Positions 22,266 through 32,430 of a DNA stretch of 64,000 bases are shown here, in pieces. The stretch spans positions 2,294,001-2,358,000 of the forward strand of contig JAHNUO010000003.1 in the NCBI GenBank assembly GCA_019787685.1, written 5' to 3'. The notes beneath the pieces were generated by a model, which saw only the letters and a program-made list of their open reading frames with translations, was not told the DNA's origin and did no database searches. This DNA is from Chiua virens. Lineage: Eukaryota; Basidiomycota; Agaricomycetes; Boletales; Boletaceae. Numbering within the stretch: position 1 is the first letter of the stretch; the number at the start of each line of letters is the position of its first letter. A program made the position numbers and the translations under genes.

Positions 22266-24751
22266 ATGACTCGCCGTCAAACCAGAGCAATGTCCAAGAA
22301 CACAGCTTCGTCAACTGTGCCACCGAGTCTGCCAGTGACTAGTACTGCCGCTGCGACACCAGCTAATGGTATTTTCCCTTCAATCTTGTGTACAGCTAAG
22401 CTGATCAGTTCTTTTTCCAGATGCTCTTTCCATTACTCCAAGTCGGGTTTCGCCACTGGCAGCAGATGCTCCAGCTGCTACCCAGGCTGGTCTAGGTCAT
22501 CGGGTCTCACGCAAGAGAGCTGCTTCAACAACCCTCACTGGTGCTAGTAGCCACTCACGTACCAAAGGCAAGCGTGCCAAGGGCACGACACAATCAGCCA
22601 ACGCTTGTGCGCGTGTATCAGTACAGTGTCAGTAGTAGCCTTAGTATCATTTGTCACCTTTGCATTTTTCTAACCCACTTTCTCATCATCATTTTATACA
22701 TAGCTCCTGTAACTTTGGGTTCGACTGTTTCGCCACCACAGAGACTTCCGAGATTCAATGTTGACTCAGACTCAGACTCATCCGGTCCCTGTCTGTGGCG
22801 TGGTCACGAATTGCACTCAGATGAAGAGCAGTCACAGCTCCCTGAAGAATATGGTACGTCTCTAAAAATACACTAATGTTTCATAATTAATCTCGGTGTG
22901 AGTCAGTGATCCGAAGAATGGCGAAAGCCACCCGGGCTAAGCACCGTGCTCAGGCTACTAAAGACTTGGAAATTGGCTGCGACAAGTCTCGCTCTGATGA
23001 TAGTAATGCCAGTGATCAATCCAATGCCGAGAATACTCCTTCTGAGTCAGAGGAGGAAGCAGTTGAGATTGTAGCCGGGCAACTTACGGCGGAGGTTGGT
23101 GGTTTGTTTTGAAGTCATCACCAGCGTAAATAACTTCTACCTGAACTGTCTATAGACTGCTTCCTGGACTGTTGCTATGCCACCTGTGAGCCTGAAAGGC
23201 CCAGGCGTACAAACTCCAAGTCCCGTTATGGCATCTGGAGCCACTAGTATGTCGATGACAAAGAAGCTGACTCGGAGTCGAGGATCTGAGTCAAAGCGAG
23301 AAAAACAGCACCTTGCAGAGGTAAGTCATGTTGGCGACTCGGTCAACTTTGGTACTCTCATCGAGTTTTACATCTAGCAACCCAAATGGTCTTCCAGTGT
23401 GCATCACGATGGCGGGCCACACGCAATCAGTGAGAACTTCTTGGATAGTACTAGCCCTGGGCCAGGGTGTCGTGGTCATGGTGGTGGTCATGGTGAGACT
23501 CGAACACCCGAGCCAATAACCACTGTTGCTCAGGCTCTGGTCATTACTCCGCTGACTCGGAGTCCCTCTCATGGTGCGCCAATGGCTGTTTCTACTGTCA
23601 GGGAAGATGTTTATACCTGCATAGCACTTACACCACCTCCCACCAATTTGAATGACCACTTGACCTACAACATTGTGTACCCTGCGGGACGCGGTGCACT
23701 CTCACTTCTTGCACAAAGTGAGATAGTGAGGAAAGTCATCCGAGCAGCAGTATTGTATGTTGAAAAGTCTACTTACACCGTAAATGGTTTACCAAATGCT
23801 CTTCAACGTGCTGCAATCATTCGCAAGGCCCTCCTGGACAGTGCGAACATGGCTGCAGTCCCCATAATGGCCCAGCGTATTCAGGGTGAGGCAAAGTATC
23901 GAAAGGATCTCTCGTCAATGGTGAGTGTTTCTAAATCATTGCGAATTTGAGAATGGTGCACAAATATATATTTTTGACTTAGGTGTCTCAACGTCTCAGC
24001 AATGAGCATTTTTATATCAAGACAAAGGCCGACAACATGGTGCCTAGTATGTATGGTCTCCAAGTCAGCCCCAGTGCTTCGGATACTATGGTCTGGCCTT
24101 TGTCGGAAATTGTCGACTGGTTGTCGAATGATTTGATGTTCATTTATATCTGCAATGCAAAGGTAACCCTGTGGTTTCTGACTCTTGATTTTGGAACTAA
24201 AAATTTATGAAGGAGAAGACATATCAAGCACACAAGCCATTCTCGCATCCGATTGTTGTTTCACTTCTTCGTGCAATTTTTTTCATTGGTCCAGATTCCC
24301 GCTACCTTCGGCACCAGGACATATTCATCTCTTCAGTAGCAGACAAGGATGAACGTGAGGTTCCAATGGTGATGCTTGCTTTGACTTGTGCCATGGTGTG
24401 CTCTCCTGAAGTTTTAACCATAATACCTGACATTCTGACCATCTCATTTTCAAGATCTTCATTGTCATCCGCGAGTTTGAATCAGGTGACCACAAGCGGA
24501 TTGAGTTCTCGTATGATACTGCGAATGATACTTATCTGGAACTCCTTCAACTGCTGACGGAAATCAAGAGGAGGAAGCCTCTTGCTTACCACAAACTGAT
24601 GTCAGGCATCTTCAATGAATGCATGTATGTTGGGTCATTTAAGTGACAGTTTGTCAGTGTTCGAGCTCACAATTTTTACAGTGGGGCTACTAAGCAAAAA
24701 CCCCCCTCGCAAGCTATAAATGTGGTCGACATTGATGGCATGGATGAATGA
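22266..24751 (+). CDS. DUF6532-like protein carried inside the Plavaka element
   Basis: A multi-exon gene starts MTRRQTRAMSK at 22266 and ends ...VVDIDGMDE at 24751. The N-terminal exons encode a serine/arginine/acidic low-complexity region (DSDSDSSG, SDDSNASDQSNAENTPSESE). The C-terminal exons encode a globular domain with LSLLAQSEIVRKVIRAA, FSHPIVVSLLRAIFF, SSVADKDEREVPMVMLALT, and IVIREFESGDH followed by a TYLELLQLL helix. The spacing fits the basidiomycete-specific DUF6532 family as I recall it; its function is unknown. Introns are short with good borders, e.g. donor after GCTAATG near 22368, and AT|GTATGT at about 24625 joined at TTTTTACAG. It lies within the outer transposon, divergent from the transposase, so it is probably a passenger gene. 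Exact exon borders in the middle are uncertain. Confidence 0.6.
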
Positions 24752-25064
24752 TGAGTTTCCAAATGGTAGGGACAGCTGGCTGGGTTGTAAATTGATTTTT
24801 CTCTATTGGTTTTTTGTTCTTTTGGGCCTGGAGTCCTTTTTCCTTTCAACTCTGAGTCGAAGTCTTGGGGTATAGTTTCCTATGTATGGCACTATCACCC
24901 AATGATAATCTTTTGAGTTTTATGCATGATTAGGCATATTGTATGTCACTAAGATGCTATAATACCACATAACACTTACGGGTGAGTATACAGACCTACC
25001 TACTTTATGCACGGTTCCATAAAACAGCTTATTATGCATAACTATTTACTTTTATGTATAATTA

Positions 25065-25465
25065 TGATTTTTGGTTCTTCCTGATGCCGTCATTCTTGAC
25101 CGGGAAGCCACCACCTAATGTTTCGGATGTCGCGACCCCGATCGAATTTCGTGGACCTGAACCCTCTACACTCTGTTCTCCTGGGATAGAAGGAACATCC
25201 ACTCTTGTCATCGATATACCTCGTCACCCGCGTGGTGTTAAAAGTGGACTGCGAGTCGACGATAATGGAAAAACAATAGTGGGCTTCTTCGAGGTCTGTT
25301 GCACCCTCAGACTGAGAATCGAGATGCCTCCCGGAAGGTGCGCCATCTACATATGCACTTTGTGCCTTTCTAATAATCGCTATTGAGGATACCGTGATAA
25401 CCATGGCTGTAACCATCCACCATTCTCTTGCGGTTCCCGGAGTCCTAACATCCATACTGCATTTC
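25065..25465 (+). pseudogene. Arrestin-domain gene copy, 3' half (exon 3 and start of exon 4), decayed
   Basis: This stretch resumes the arrestin homology that stopped near 10000-10060. It corresponds to SPPNSSDVATQVEFRGPE through MPPGR of the intact gene, then the intron (donor GAAG|GTGCGC kept), then the exon-4 start EDTVITMPVTIYHSLAVPE. Intron retention shows DNA-level duplication. Homology ends near 25460. With 8986-10060 it forms one ancestral copy in the same orientation, separated by the transposon nest. Confidence 0.8.
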
Positions 25466-26369
25466 TCCCTGTTTCGGCAACTCGGTGCAACAATATCATA
25501 CGAGTTACGTACATCATCAGTTTAAGCACGCCTTGGGACTCGGTGAGCACTCGGATAGCAAACGGGGAGATACCCCGGGTAGACGGGATCAAATGAGGCG
25601 CGGCGACATGGGTAGGTGGGCTGTCCACGTCGCGGCCGGATGACATCCATCAAATCCAACTATAAACCGTTCAGTACAAGTAGGCAAACTCGGGTACATT
25701 CAACCCCAAAGTCACAAACGGCGAAACCACCTCGAGCCATCGTGGAAACGGTGACAGGCACAACCCCACGCATTGCATCCGGGACGTCGGATCTAGGTAT
25801 TGGCGATCCACGTGAACATAGTCGACACATTTATCGCTAGGGCGGGGGCCTTCCCCGGGCACCACAGCACTCGTAGGGATCGCGCCACGATCACACAAAA
25901 GCCACTGAGAATGACGCAGAACCCGATCAGAATGGACGATGATGGATGACCCGTGCGGCCTCTCAGAGAAGCATGCATCTAGACGCATACGCCCCACTGT
26001 GCGTTGGCCGTTCTCCATTGCCACCTTGGCGCAAGCGAGGCGCAGACGCACCCGCGCGCGCATCCATATTGGGCTGCATTCAGTAACCCCTCGTCCACGG
26101 GTAATCCTGCCGAAATACAAGTTGTGCGTTACGCTGGGGTCTTACGAAGTTCGACAAAGGCACAAGGAGCAACGTACATAACCATCATTGCCGCATCATT
26201 AATATCACGCCGATTATGTTACACTAGCGTACACTTACTTTACCTAAGTAACCATATGTAGAACAGAGAAGCATACTAGTAGATCAACTTGAGCATACAG
26301 GGGTTGGGCATAGTTCGAAGGTGAAAAAAAAACATAACTGCAAGAAGGGATAAAGATGACCTGGTCGGA
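25466..26369. other. No intact gene; contains a fragment repeated at 26745-26860
   Basis: Positions about 25525-25640 resemble 26745-26860, sharing gtgagcac.cggat, gcgcggcgaca and gggctgtc elements, so part of the neighbouring membrane-protein-like gene is duplicated here in the same orientation. The rest has no recognisable coding signal. Confidence 0.5.
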
Positions 26370-27290
26370 TTCACCGCGACGCTGCCACAATGACATAGTA
26401 TGCCAACCACGATTCAAGTTGGGTGCACCACACGTACCACCCGAGCGCAGCGGGCACCCCGAGGACGACGAGCGCCAACAACAGCGCCTGCACGCCAGTC
26501 AGTCACGCCGCAAAAAAGACACAGAACGACTCGGAGCGCACCGTCATCACAAGCCCAATCGTATCCACCAATCGCCCGAGCGTCGCCTCGTGTAGCGCGG
26601 ACCAAAAATTGTCGAGTGCGGTGACGAACCGGAGACGGCGGTCGCGCATGGCGAGGGTACCCTCGGACGGCGTCGGTTCTGCGAGGGACCGCAACGGCGC
26701 GTCAACGAGTTGAATGGACCCATGGCACGAAAAAGACGCACCAAACAGTTTCACGACGCCTTCGTCGGTGAGCACCCGGATCGCGAGCGGGGAGAGATAT
26801 CCCGGTTGGACGAGCTCAAACGGGGCGCGGCGACACGGGTCGATGGGCTGTCGTCCGTGTCCGTGTCCGTTGGTCAGTACGATCCGACGTGTTGACGGCG
26901 GGGAAAGATTCAGACTTACCGTACACCCCCGGAGGGTCCATTTCGACGTGACGCGCGCGAGGGAGAGCCGACCGGCGTGGTCGAGCGGGAAGTCCGCCAC
27001 GAGCGCGCTGTGACGCATCACGAACTCGGTGTCGTCGCAGCCGGGCGTCCAGCCGAGGTAGACGTGGACGCGGACGTGGCTGCCGCGGGGGACTGGTGTC
27101 AGAGACGGGTCAGACGTCCAGACGGCGGACGCACCTCGAAGGTGGCGTCGGGGGGAGTTTCTTGATGATTTTCCACATTCCGTTGAGATGCTCTTGAGGT
27201 GTTTTATGAAATAGCGCGGTGATCCCATCGAGAAACATGGACATCGTTGATGGCGCCTGGTTGTTGTTGCCAGTGGGCACTTACCGGGCG
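26370..27290 (-). pseudogene. Unrecognised membrane-protein-like gene, probably degenerate
   Basis: A 241-codon open frame (26503-27228) has several segments that look like exons joined by short introns: LFHKTPQEHLNGMWKIIKK (in another frame, near 27190), VPRGSHVRVHVYLGWTPGC, LALARVTSKWTLRG-like sequence before a GTAAGT donor, PGYLSPLAIRVLTDEGVVK, and ALHEATLGRLVDTIGLVM. After a stop codon at the end of that frame, an in-frame hydrophobic stretch (LTGVQALLLALVVLG...) looks like a transmembrane helix followed by WYVWCTQ. I do not recognise the family. The internal stop and the partial copy at 25525-25640 suggest decay, but an undetected intron could also explain the stop. Confidence 0.35.
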
Positions 27291-27393
27291 AAAGGAGGGC
27301 GGGGGCTCATCCAGGACGAGCGCGACAGGATGGACCCATATGTATCCCACTCTGAAGGATGTTACGAGAACCGTTGGGTTCGAGTTGTTGTAC

Positions 27394-27438
27394 TCGAGAA
27401 AACAAGGTATTGTTACCATGAACACCTTGTTTTCTCGA
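27394..27438. repeat. Perfect 15-bp inverted repeat (hairpin)
   Basis: The arms tcgagaaaacaaggt (27394-27408) and its exact reverse complement (27424-27438) flank a 15-base loop. The hairpin lies in a region where I cannot support a gene, between the membrane-protein-like relic and the aspartic protease. It could be a terminator-like or replication-related fold, a small element end, or chance. Confidence 0.8.
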
Positions 27439-27975
27439 CTTGACGTCGATGTCGGTCGCCTTGTAATGGTTTTGTTTTCGACGTCGGGTTGCCGACTTTG
27501 TTCTTCGAACAAGCTTTCGATACAACTTGATCTCGAGTTCATGCATCACATTGTGACATTTGACAGAGCACTGATGGACGTCTTCCCACGCAGCACCCAA
27601 ACAGGGATAGCCCAGAACTCTACGAAAACACAGAACCCAAGTATATTCGAAAACACGTATGCAATAGCGTGAGCAGTCCCTTTCCGAAACCTGCGTGGAG
27701 TGGGAATTAAGTATTCAACGATGCTACTTAAGTGTGCCGAACGAAGCGAGAACTGTCCGATAAATAACCAAAACAAAGAGTGACAGCGTGTTATGTGAGT
27801 AGAACTACTAGTGTACGTGAGTGATGGAGCCATCAGATCAGTGGAGTGTCTGTCAGAAGTATGAGGATAAGTATATACTGAATGCGGATAGATGGGCGGC
27901 GGAAGAACACGCGGTATGGGAGCGGCACTGGACGTGATCATCGCGTGGTCAAGGACAAGGGTATAGGGCACGTGT

Positions 27976-29782
27976 TTAGAGGGAGATGCACCATCCTGCG
28001 AGGACGACCATGGCCAGCATGAATGACATCGCCAGACTCGCACTTGGTGCGACACCGCTGGTTCCCGTGCCAAACGGTGATGACGAACTGGAAGACGAGC
28101 TCGAGGGCAGGGGCACGCCAGTACCCGAGCTGAAAGGGATAGTCCCTGACGATGAGTTGGCTGGAAGACCGCATTGAGTGACCGGTTCCTCGGACGCCAA
28201 AAACGATAAAGAGACATACTGGTGCTACTCAGGCCGCTGGCGAGTTGAGCAAAGCCCACAGCGGCGGGATTTGCTTGAAAGACGGAGTACACATTCTTGA
28301 GGAAGGTGTCGCCAACGATCCAGGACGGGAGACCGTTGCTGTTCCCGACGCTGGTGCCAATATCGAAGATACCACCGGCACACATCGCCTTGGAGCCTGA
28401 TCCACTGACCGTGCCTAGATTCATATCAGCGGTGCTGATGGCCCAGTTAGTGCCGCCGAACGAGATGGAAACGGTCACAGAGCTGCTGCATGCTGTATAT
28501 CCAAGGGATCCTGTGAGTGATATGAAGCACTGGTAACTGAGAGAACTTACGGAATGCGTACAAGCCCGCGTATTGGCCGGTCAAGGCTGCTGAATTAGGG
28601 ACACTCGACCAGATCTGTGCGACGATATCCGAGGGTCCCCCGATGAGCGTTGTACCAGTATCAATGGCAGCGAGACTTTCACTGCTGGAGACGGAGATGG
28701 TGTTGCCCAGGACCGTGATGGCTACAGACGATGAGTAAACGAAAACAGGTAAATATTCTGATGAACGCACATTTGACCTGCTGGAGCCAATAGGAAGGTG
28801 TGGAGCCACTGGGCATGTTAATGAATTCGATGGTTCCCGAGTACAAACTTGTATTAGTGCCTCCGAGGGTGAACGTGCCACCTGGTGCTGCGTCGACGAC
28901 CTGGGCGTCATTGACGTAGCGCTCGAGGTAAAAGCTGAACACGGGTGAGGACAGCTTGTTCTGACTGTACAGCGTCTGCCAGAACGGTGTTGTCTGAAGC
29001 GCGGAGATGGACTCCCAGCCAAGACCCATGATGCCAGACAGACCATTGCTAAGGAGGTTAGATGAGGTTTGTGAGACGGAAACTGGGGAGAGGGTGAACT
29101 GAGAATGAGAGGACGAACGGGGAAGGGACGTACGGAGGACCTGGGTCATGGAGAAGCCAGTAAAGGTGACGGTGTCCTGAGACGTATAGCCGGCGACGTC
29201 TCCGGAGCCATAGGTGATGTCGACTGTGGACGAGCCGTTCTTGTACGACGAAGATTTGGAAGGGTTGAAGAGTGGAATACCCGACCCACATGCGTCGCAT
29301 TGTGTCGTGGCAACCCATAAATCAGAAGAGCCTAGCAACCCATGAGATGAAATGCAAGGACAAACGGAGGTAAAGACATACCGGTATCAAGGATCAAGTT
29401 GAAATTTTGAGCACTGGAAAAAAAGTTGACGGAACAGGGACACAAGGAACCGAAAAAGGGACATACGGCGTTCCGACGCTAACCACAGCAGAATAGCTGG
29501 AATCATTTTGCTGCCAAGGGGGTTTATAGGGCAACTGAGATGCAGACGCAGTAGACGTACTTCGTCGGTGAGGGCAGCCGATGCCACGGACCGTTTCTTC
29601 TTGGTTGAAGACTTGTAGCCATACTTTGCACGAACAGCGTCTACCATGTGTGGCAGGTTTGCGACCCGGGTAGAGGCCCGTCGGACGATGGGGATGTGGA
29701 TTGAACCCGCATCCTGAGCGGGGTTTGGGACCGCGAGGGCAGAGGGAAGGAACGTAAAGAGGAGAAGGGAAAGGGGAAGCAT
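27976..29782 (-). CDS. Pepsin-family (A1) aspartic protease, probably GPI-anchored
   Basis: A secreted or wall-bound acid endopeptidase. The start at 29782 gives a signal peptide (MLPLSLLLFTFLPSALA), then a propeptide ending in basic KKKR. Exon 1 ends after LTDE (29561). The first catalytic motif is split by an intron, ILDTG|SSDLW, and the second is AAIDTGTTLIGG. Other family landmarks are YGSGDVAGYTSQDTV, GIMGLGWESIS, WIVGDTFLKNVYSVF and AAVGFAQLA. The last intron (GTATGT...CTTCCAG, 59 nt, near 28150-28210) leads to a serine/threonine-rich stretch and a hydrophobic C-terminal end (SFMLAMVVLAGWCISL), the pattern of a GPI-anchor signal as in yapsins. About 470 aa in total. It appears intact. 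The gene is divergent from the exonuclease gene, with only 142 bp between starts. Confidence 0.88.
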
Positions 29783-29924
29783 TAAAGAGAGAGAATGACA
29801 AGCGAACGAGTTTATAAAGACAAAGAGTACCTGACCCGAAGGCTGCGCAGCGTGTCAGTCTTGGCATATCAACCTAGGCAGTGTCAGGGGGTCGACCTAC
29901 CTTGTCGTCCATCCTGTACGAAAA
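29783..29924. promoter_or_regulatory. 142-bp bidirectional promoter
   Basis: This interval separates the divergent starts of the aspartic protease and the exonuclease. A TTTATAAA-type box near 29810-29818 could serve the protease. Confidence 0.5.
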
Positions 29925-32093
29925 ATGAAGCGATCACAAGGCTCGTCCTCACCGCCCTCCCTGCACAAAAAACCCAAAGTCGTCGACTCGGAATGGACCC
30001 GCGTCGACAGACGCAAAGCCAAAAAAGCCAGAAAAGTCGAGGCAAAACACGACGTACGTGGTCATTTCTCCGTGACACGCTGGATTGCGATCGCGCTCTC
30101 CAGGCCATGCTGCCACGCTTCATGTACGTCAACAGCGACATCGTCAAGCGTAAAGACGCACTTCATATCGACGTGAGTCGTCTCCAAACTGCCTCGTCTT
30201 GTGTCATGACGATCCCTAGGACGTCCGCGATCTCGTCCTGCACATCATTGCGGATGCCCCACCCCCAAACTGGGTCAAGCTCGAGGTATGTTCGCGTTCT
30301 CTCCCTCGTCACATACCGATCCCCTGCCAGAACGCCCGGTCCGTCCAAAAAGTCGTCGCCCTCTTGATACCAGGAATACTCCCCGACGATCTCGCCCTAC
30401 CACCCCTCCCCACATCCGCGACCGCGAATCCAAATCTCCCCATCGCGATACCACTCCAAAACGACTCTCACACACCCTTCCCGTTCATCGCCTCCACCTT
30501 TAGTCATGCGTGCCCCACCCGTGCACCAGGCGACCAGACGCGAATGTATTCTGTCCTCGGTTCCTTTTTCCAGGGCCCCGTTAGTGGTGAGGAAAAGAAG
30601 AGGCGCATCGAAGCCCGCATCGCATGTACGCGTTCCTTCTCCCATTTGGATACCCCTGACACCGCCTCCAGCAGAACGTGCTTTCGACAAGGACCCGTCC
30701 CTCTACTTGCTTTCGCTCCAACAAATGGTCGAAAACGACTACCCGATACCATCCTACATGGCAGACGTCTTTGAGAAACCACAAGGTTGGGTAGAGACAC
30801 CTCAGGCAATCACCGAATCCGTCTTACTCTTGCCACACGAGAAACAGCGTTCCAGAATATATGCCGTCGACTGTGAGATGGTGCGTGGTTTCATTCCCTC
30901 CGTGACCCCCACTCAGCCCCATCTAGTGTTTGACAGAAGACGGCAAGGAACTGACACGGGTCTGCGTCATCGACTACGAGTCTGGGATCGTCGTATATGA
31001 CAAATTCGTCAAACCACCCAAGCCCGTCATCGACTACCTCACAAAGTACAATTCACTCATCTTTTATTGGATGCACACTCATCACTCTGTAGATGGTCAG
31101 GTATCACCGAAGCATCCCTCGCGACCGCCACGACCACCCTCGCCCAAGTCCAATCCCAAGTCCTCGCCATCCTCGCGCCCAAAGGTGGTCCCACATCCAT
31201 CCTCGTCGGTCATTCCCTCGAATCCGATCTTAGAGCCCTCCGGATTTGCCACCCGCTCTGCATAGACACCGCTTTGGCATACCACCACCCCCGCGGTCGG
31301 CCCCTCAAACCTGGCCTCGCTTGGCTCACTAAAAAATGGTGTCACCGCGAGATCCAGACACGGGGCGAGGGCGGACACGATCCGGAAGAAGACGCACGCG
31401 CCTTGTATCGACCTCCTTCAACTCAAAGTCCAAAACGGGATCGGATTCGGGGAATTCAAGACGGATTACGAAAGCATCTTTGAACGGATGGCGAGGGCGA
31501 GCGGTAGGGGTGGGCAAGGCATGGTGAGAGGCGCCGTCGTAGACCACGGCAACCCAAGCGTGATGCACGGTGCCAAGGCAACATCATCGATCGGATGCAC
31601 GAGTGATCCGGAAGTATTGGAGGGCTTGATACAAGCGATACCTGCGCACGAGTTCCTGTTCGGACGGTTGACTGGTGTGGCAGACGTATTGGGATTGTGA
31701 GTGTCGTGTCATCGTATCTGAGCGGGATGTCATTGGTTTTCAGGGTTGACACCGAAAGCGTCGCCGGATGCACCGGTTGTAGGCCGCCCCGCCGAGAGAG
31801 GTGTCAGCAGAAGCGATCGCTGTGGCTCAAGCCGCGCTGAACGAGCAACTCATCACGCTGTATGCGGCTCTGCCAGCGCGGACCGCCTTGGTGATCTTCA
31901 CCGGCCACTCGGATCCGCGTCGCATGGCGTCTCTCAGCGCGCGCAAGGCCGCAGTTTGACTCCGCGATCAAGAGCGGGAAAAAAACCGACGGACATGGAC
32001 AGATCAGAGTGGTGGACGGCGAGCGATGGCAGGGCGCTCGAGGAGGAGGTCGAAAAAGCAAAGCGTGGATTACTGTTTTTAGGTATCAAGTAG
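29925..32093 (+). CDS. rex1: REX1-like 3'-5' RNA exonuclease (DEDD), frame-shifted in its last third
   Basis: A nuclear exonuclease that trims 3' ends of 5S rRNA, tRNA and other RNAs. The start MKRSQGSSSP is followed by a lysine-rich segment. Exons: 29925-30053, 30104-30172, 30220-30285, 30331-30625, 30672-30880, 30927-31045, then 31093 onward. Catalytic landmarks are VDCEM at the end of exon 5, LVGHSLESDLRAL, and GGHDPEEDARA, i.e. the DEDDh set. Directly after that motif the frame needs one base removed at 31403-31404 to read CIDLLQLKVQNGIGFGEFK. Further single-base slips near 31798, 31953 and the A7 run near 31979 are needed to reach ALEEEVEKAKRGLLFLGIK. The annotated end assumes those corrections. 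Either the gene is decaying or the assembly has indels here. Confidence 0.8.
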
Positions 32094-32109
32094 ATTCGTG
32101 CTATATGAT

Positions 32110-32430
32110 CGATGTTTGTCGCCTCAGCGAGCTTGTGTCCTTATCCAACAATGTGGTTGACGGTTCGGAGAAGGTGTGGGTGGTGTTCGAGGTCGCTGCA
32201 AGGGTGAATATGTCACCCTTTGACACGTCCGACAGCAACCGAGACGCGATTGCCGATGGCTTCGCACTGCGCAGTAATGCCCCTGGAGCGGTTTGGGGTC
32301 GTCGTTGGCGAGCGGGTCAAAGGGGGAGGTGCCGGGGACGTAGGGCCGTTTGGGGTGCACCGGTGAGTGCGGAGGGTGCGGGTGAGTGCGTTGGGTTTGA
32401 GATCTGAGACATGGTGCGCTGATTATGGCG
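32110..32430 (-). pseudogene. Fragment of the HIT-like gene
   Basis: This stretch matches the N-terminal exon, intron and start of exon 2 of the gene at 3198-3723: SNPTH at the start, then KRPYVPG and DDPKPLQ. The splice donor GTGAGC has become GGCAAT, so the intron can no longer be removed. The frame shifts between SNPTH and KRPYVPG, and the C-terminal part is absent. It lies tail to tail with the REX1-like gene. Confidence 0.7.

Larger units (their letters stand above)
10061..25060. mobile_element. Plavaka-type DNA transposon with nested LTR retrotransposon (composite insertion)
   Basis: The interval between the two halves of the arrestin copy holds a Plavaka-family transposase gene (minus), a DUF6532 gene (plus) and a complete Ty3 element inserted into the transposase. 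The outer borders are inferred from where arrestin homology stops and restarts; I could not identify convincing terminal inverted repeats or an outer target duplication. The left subterminal region has a direct repeat, aacgtcccatt, at 10140-10150 and 10181-10191. The right one (about 24920-25075) has several related ttatgca/ttatgta motifs. Without the 7.67-kb LTR element, the outer unit would be about 7.3 kb. Stretches 10061-10818 and 24752-25060 contain no gene I can support. Confidence 0.6.
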
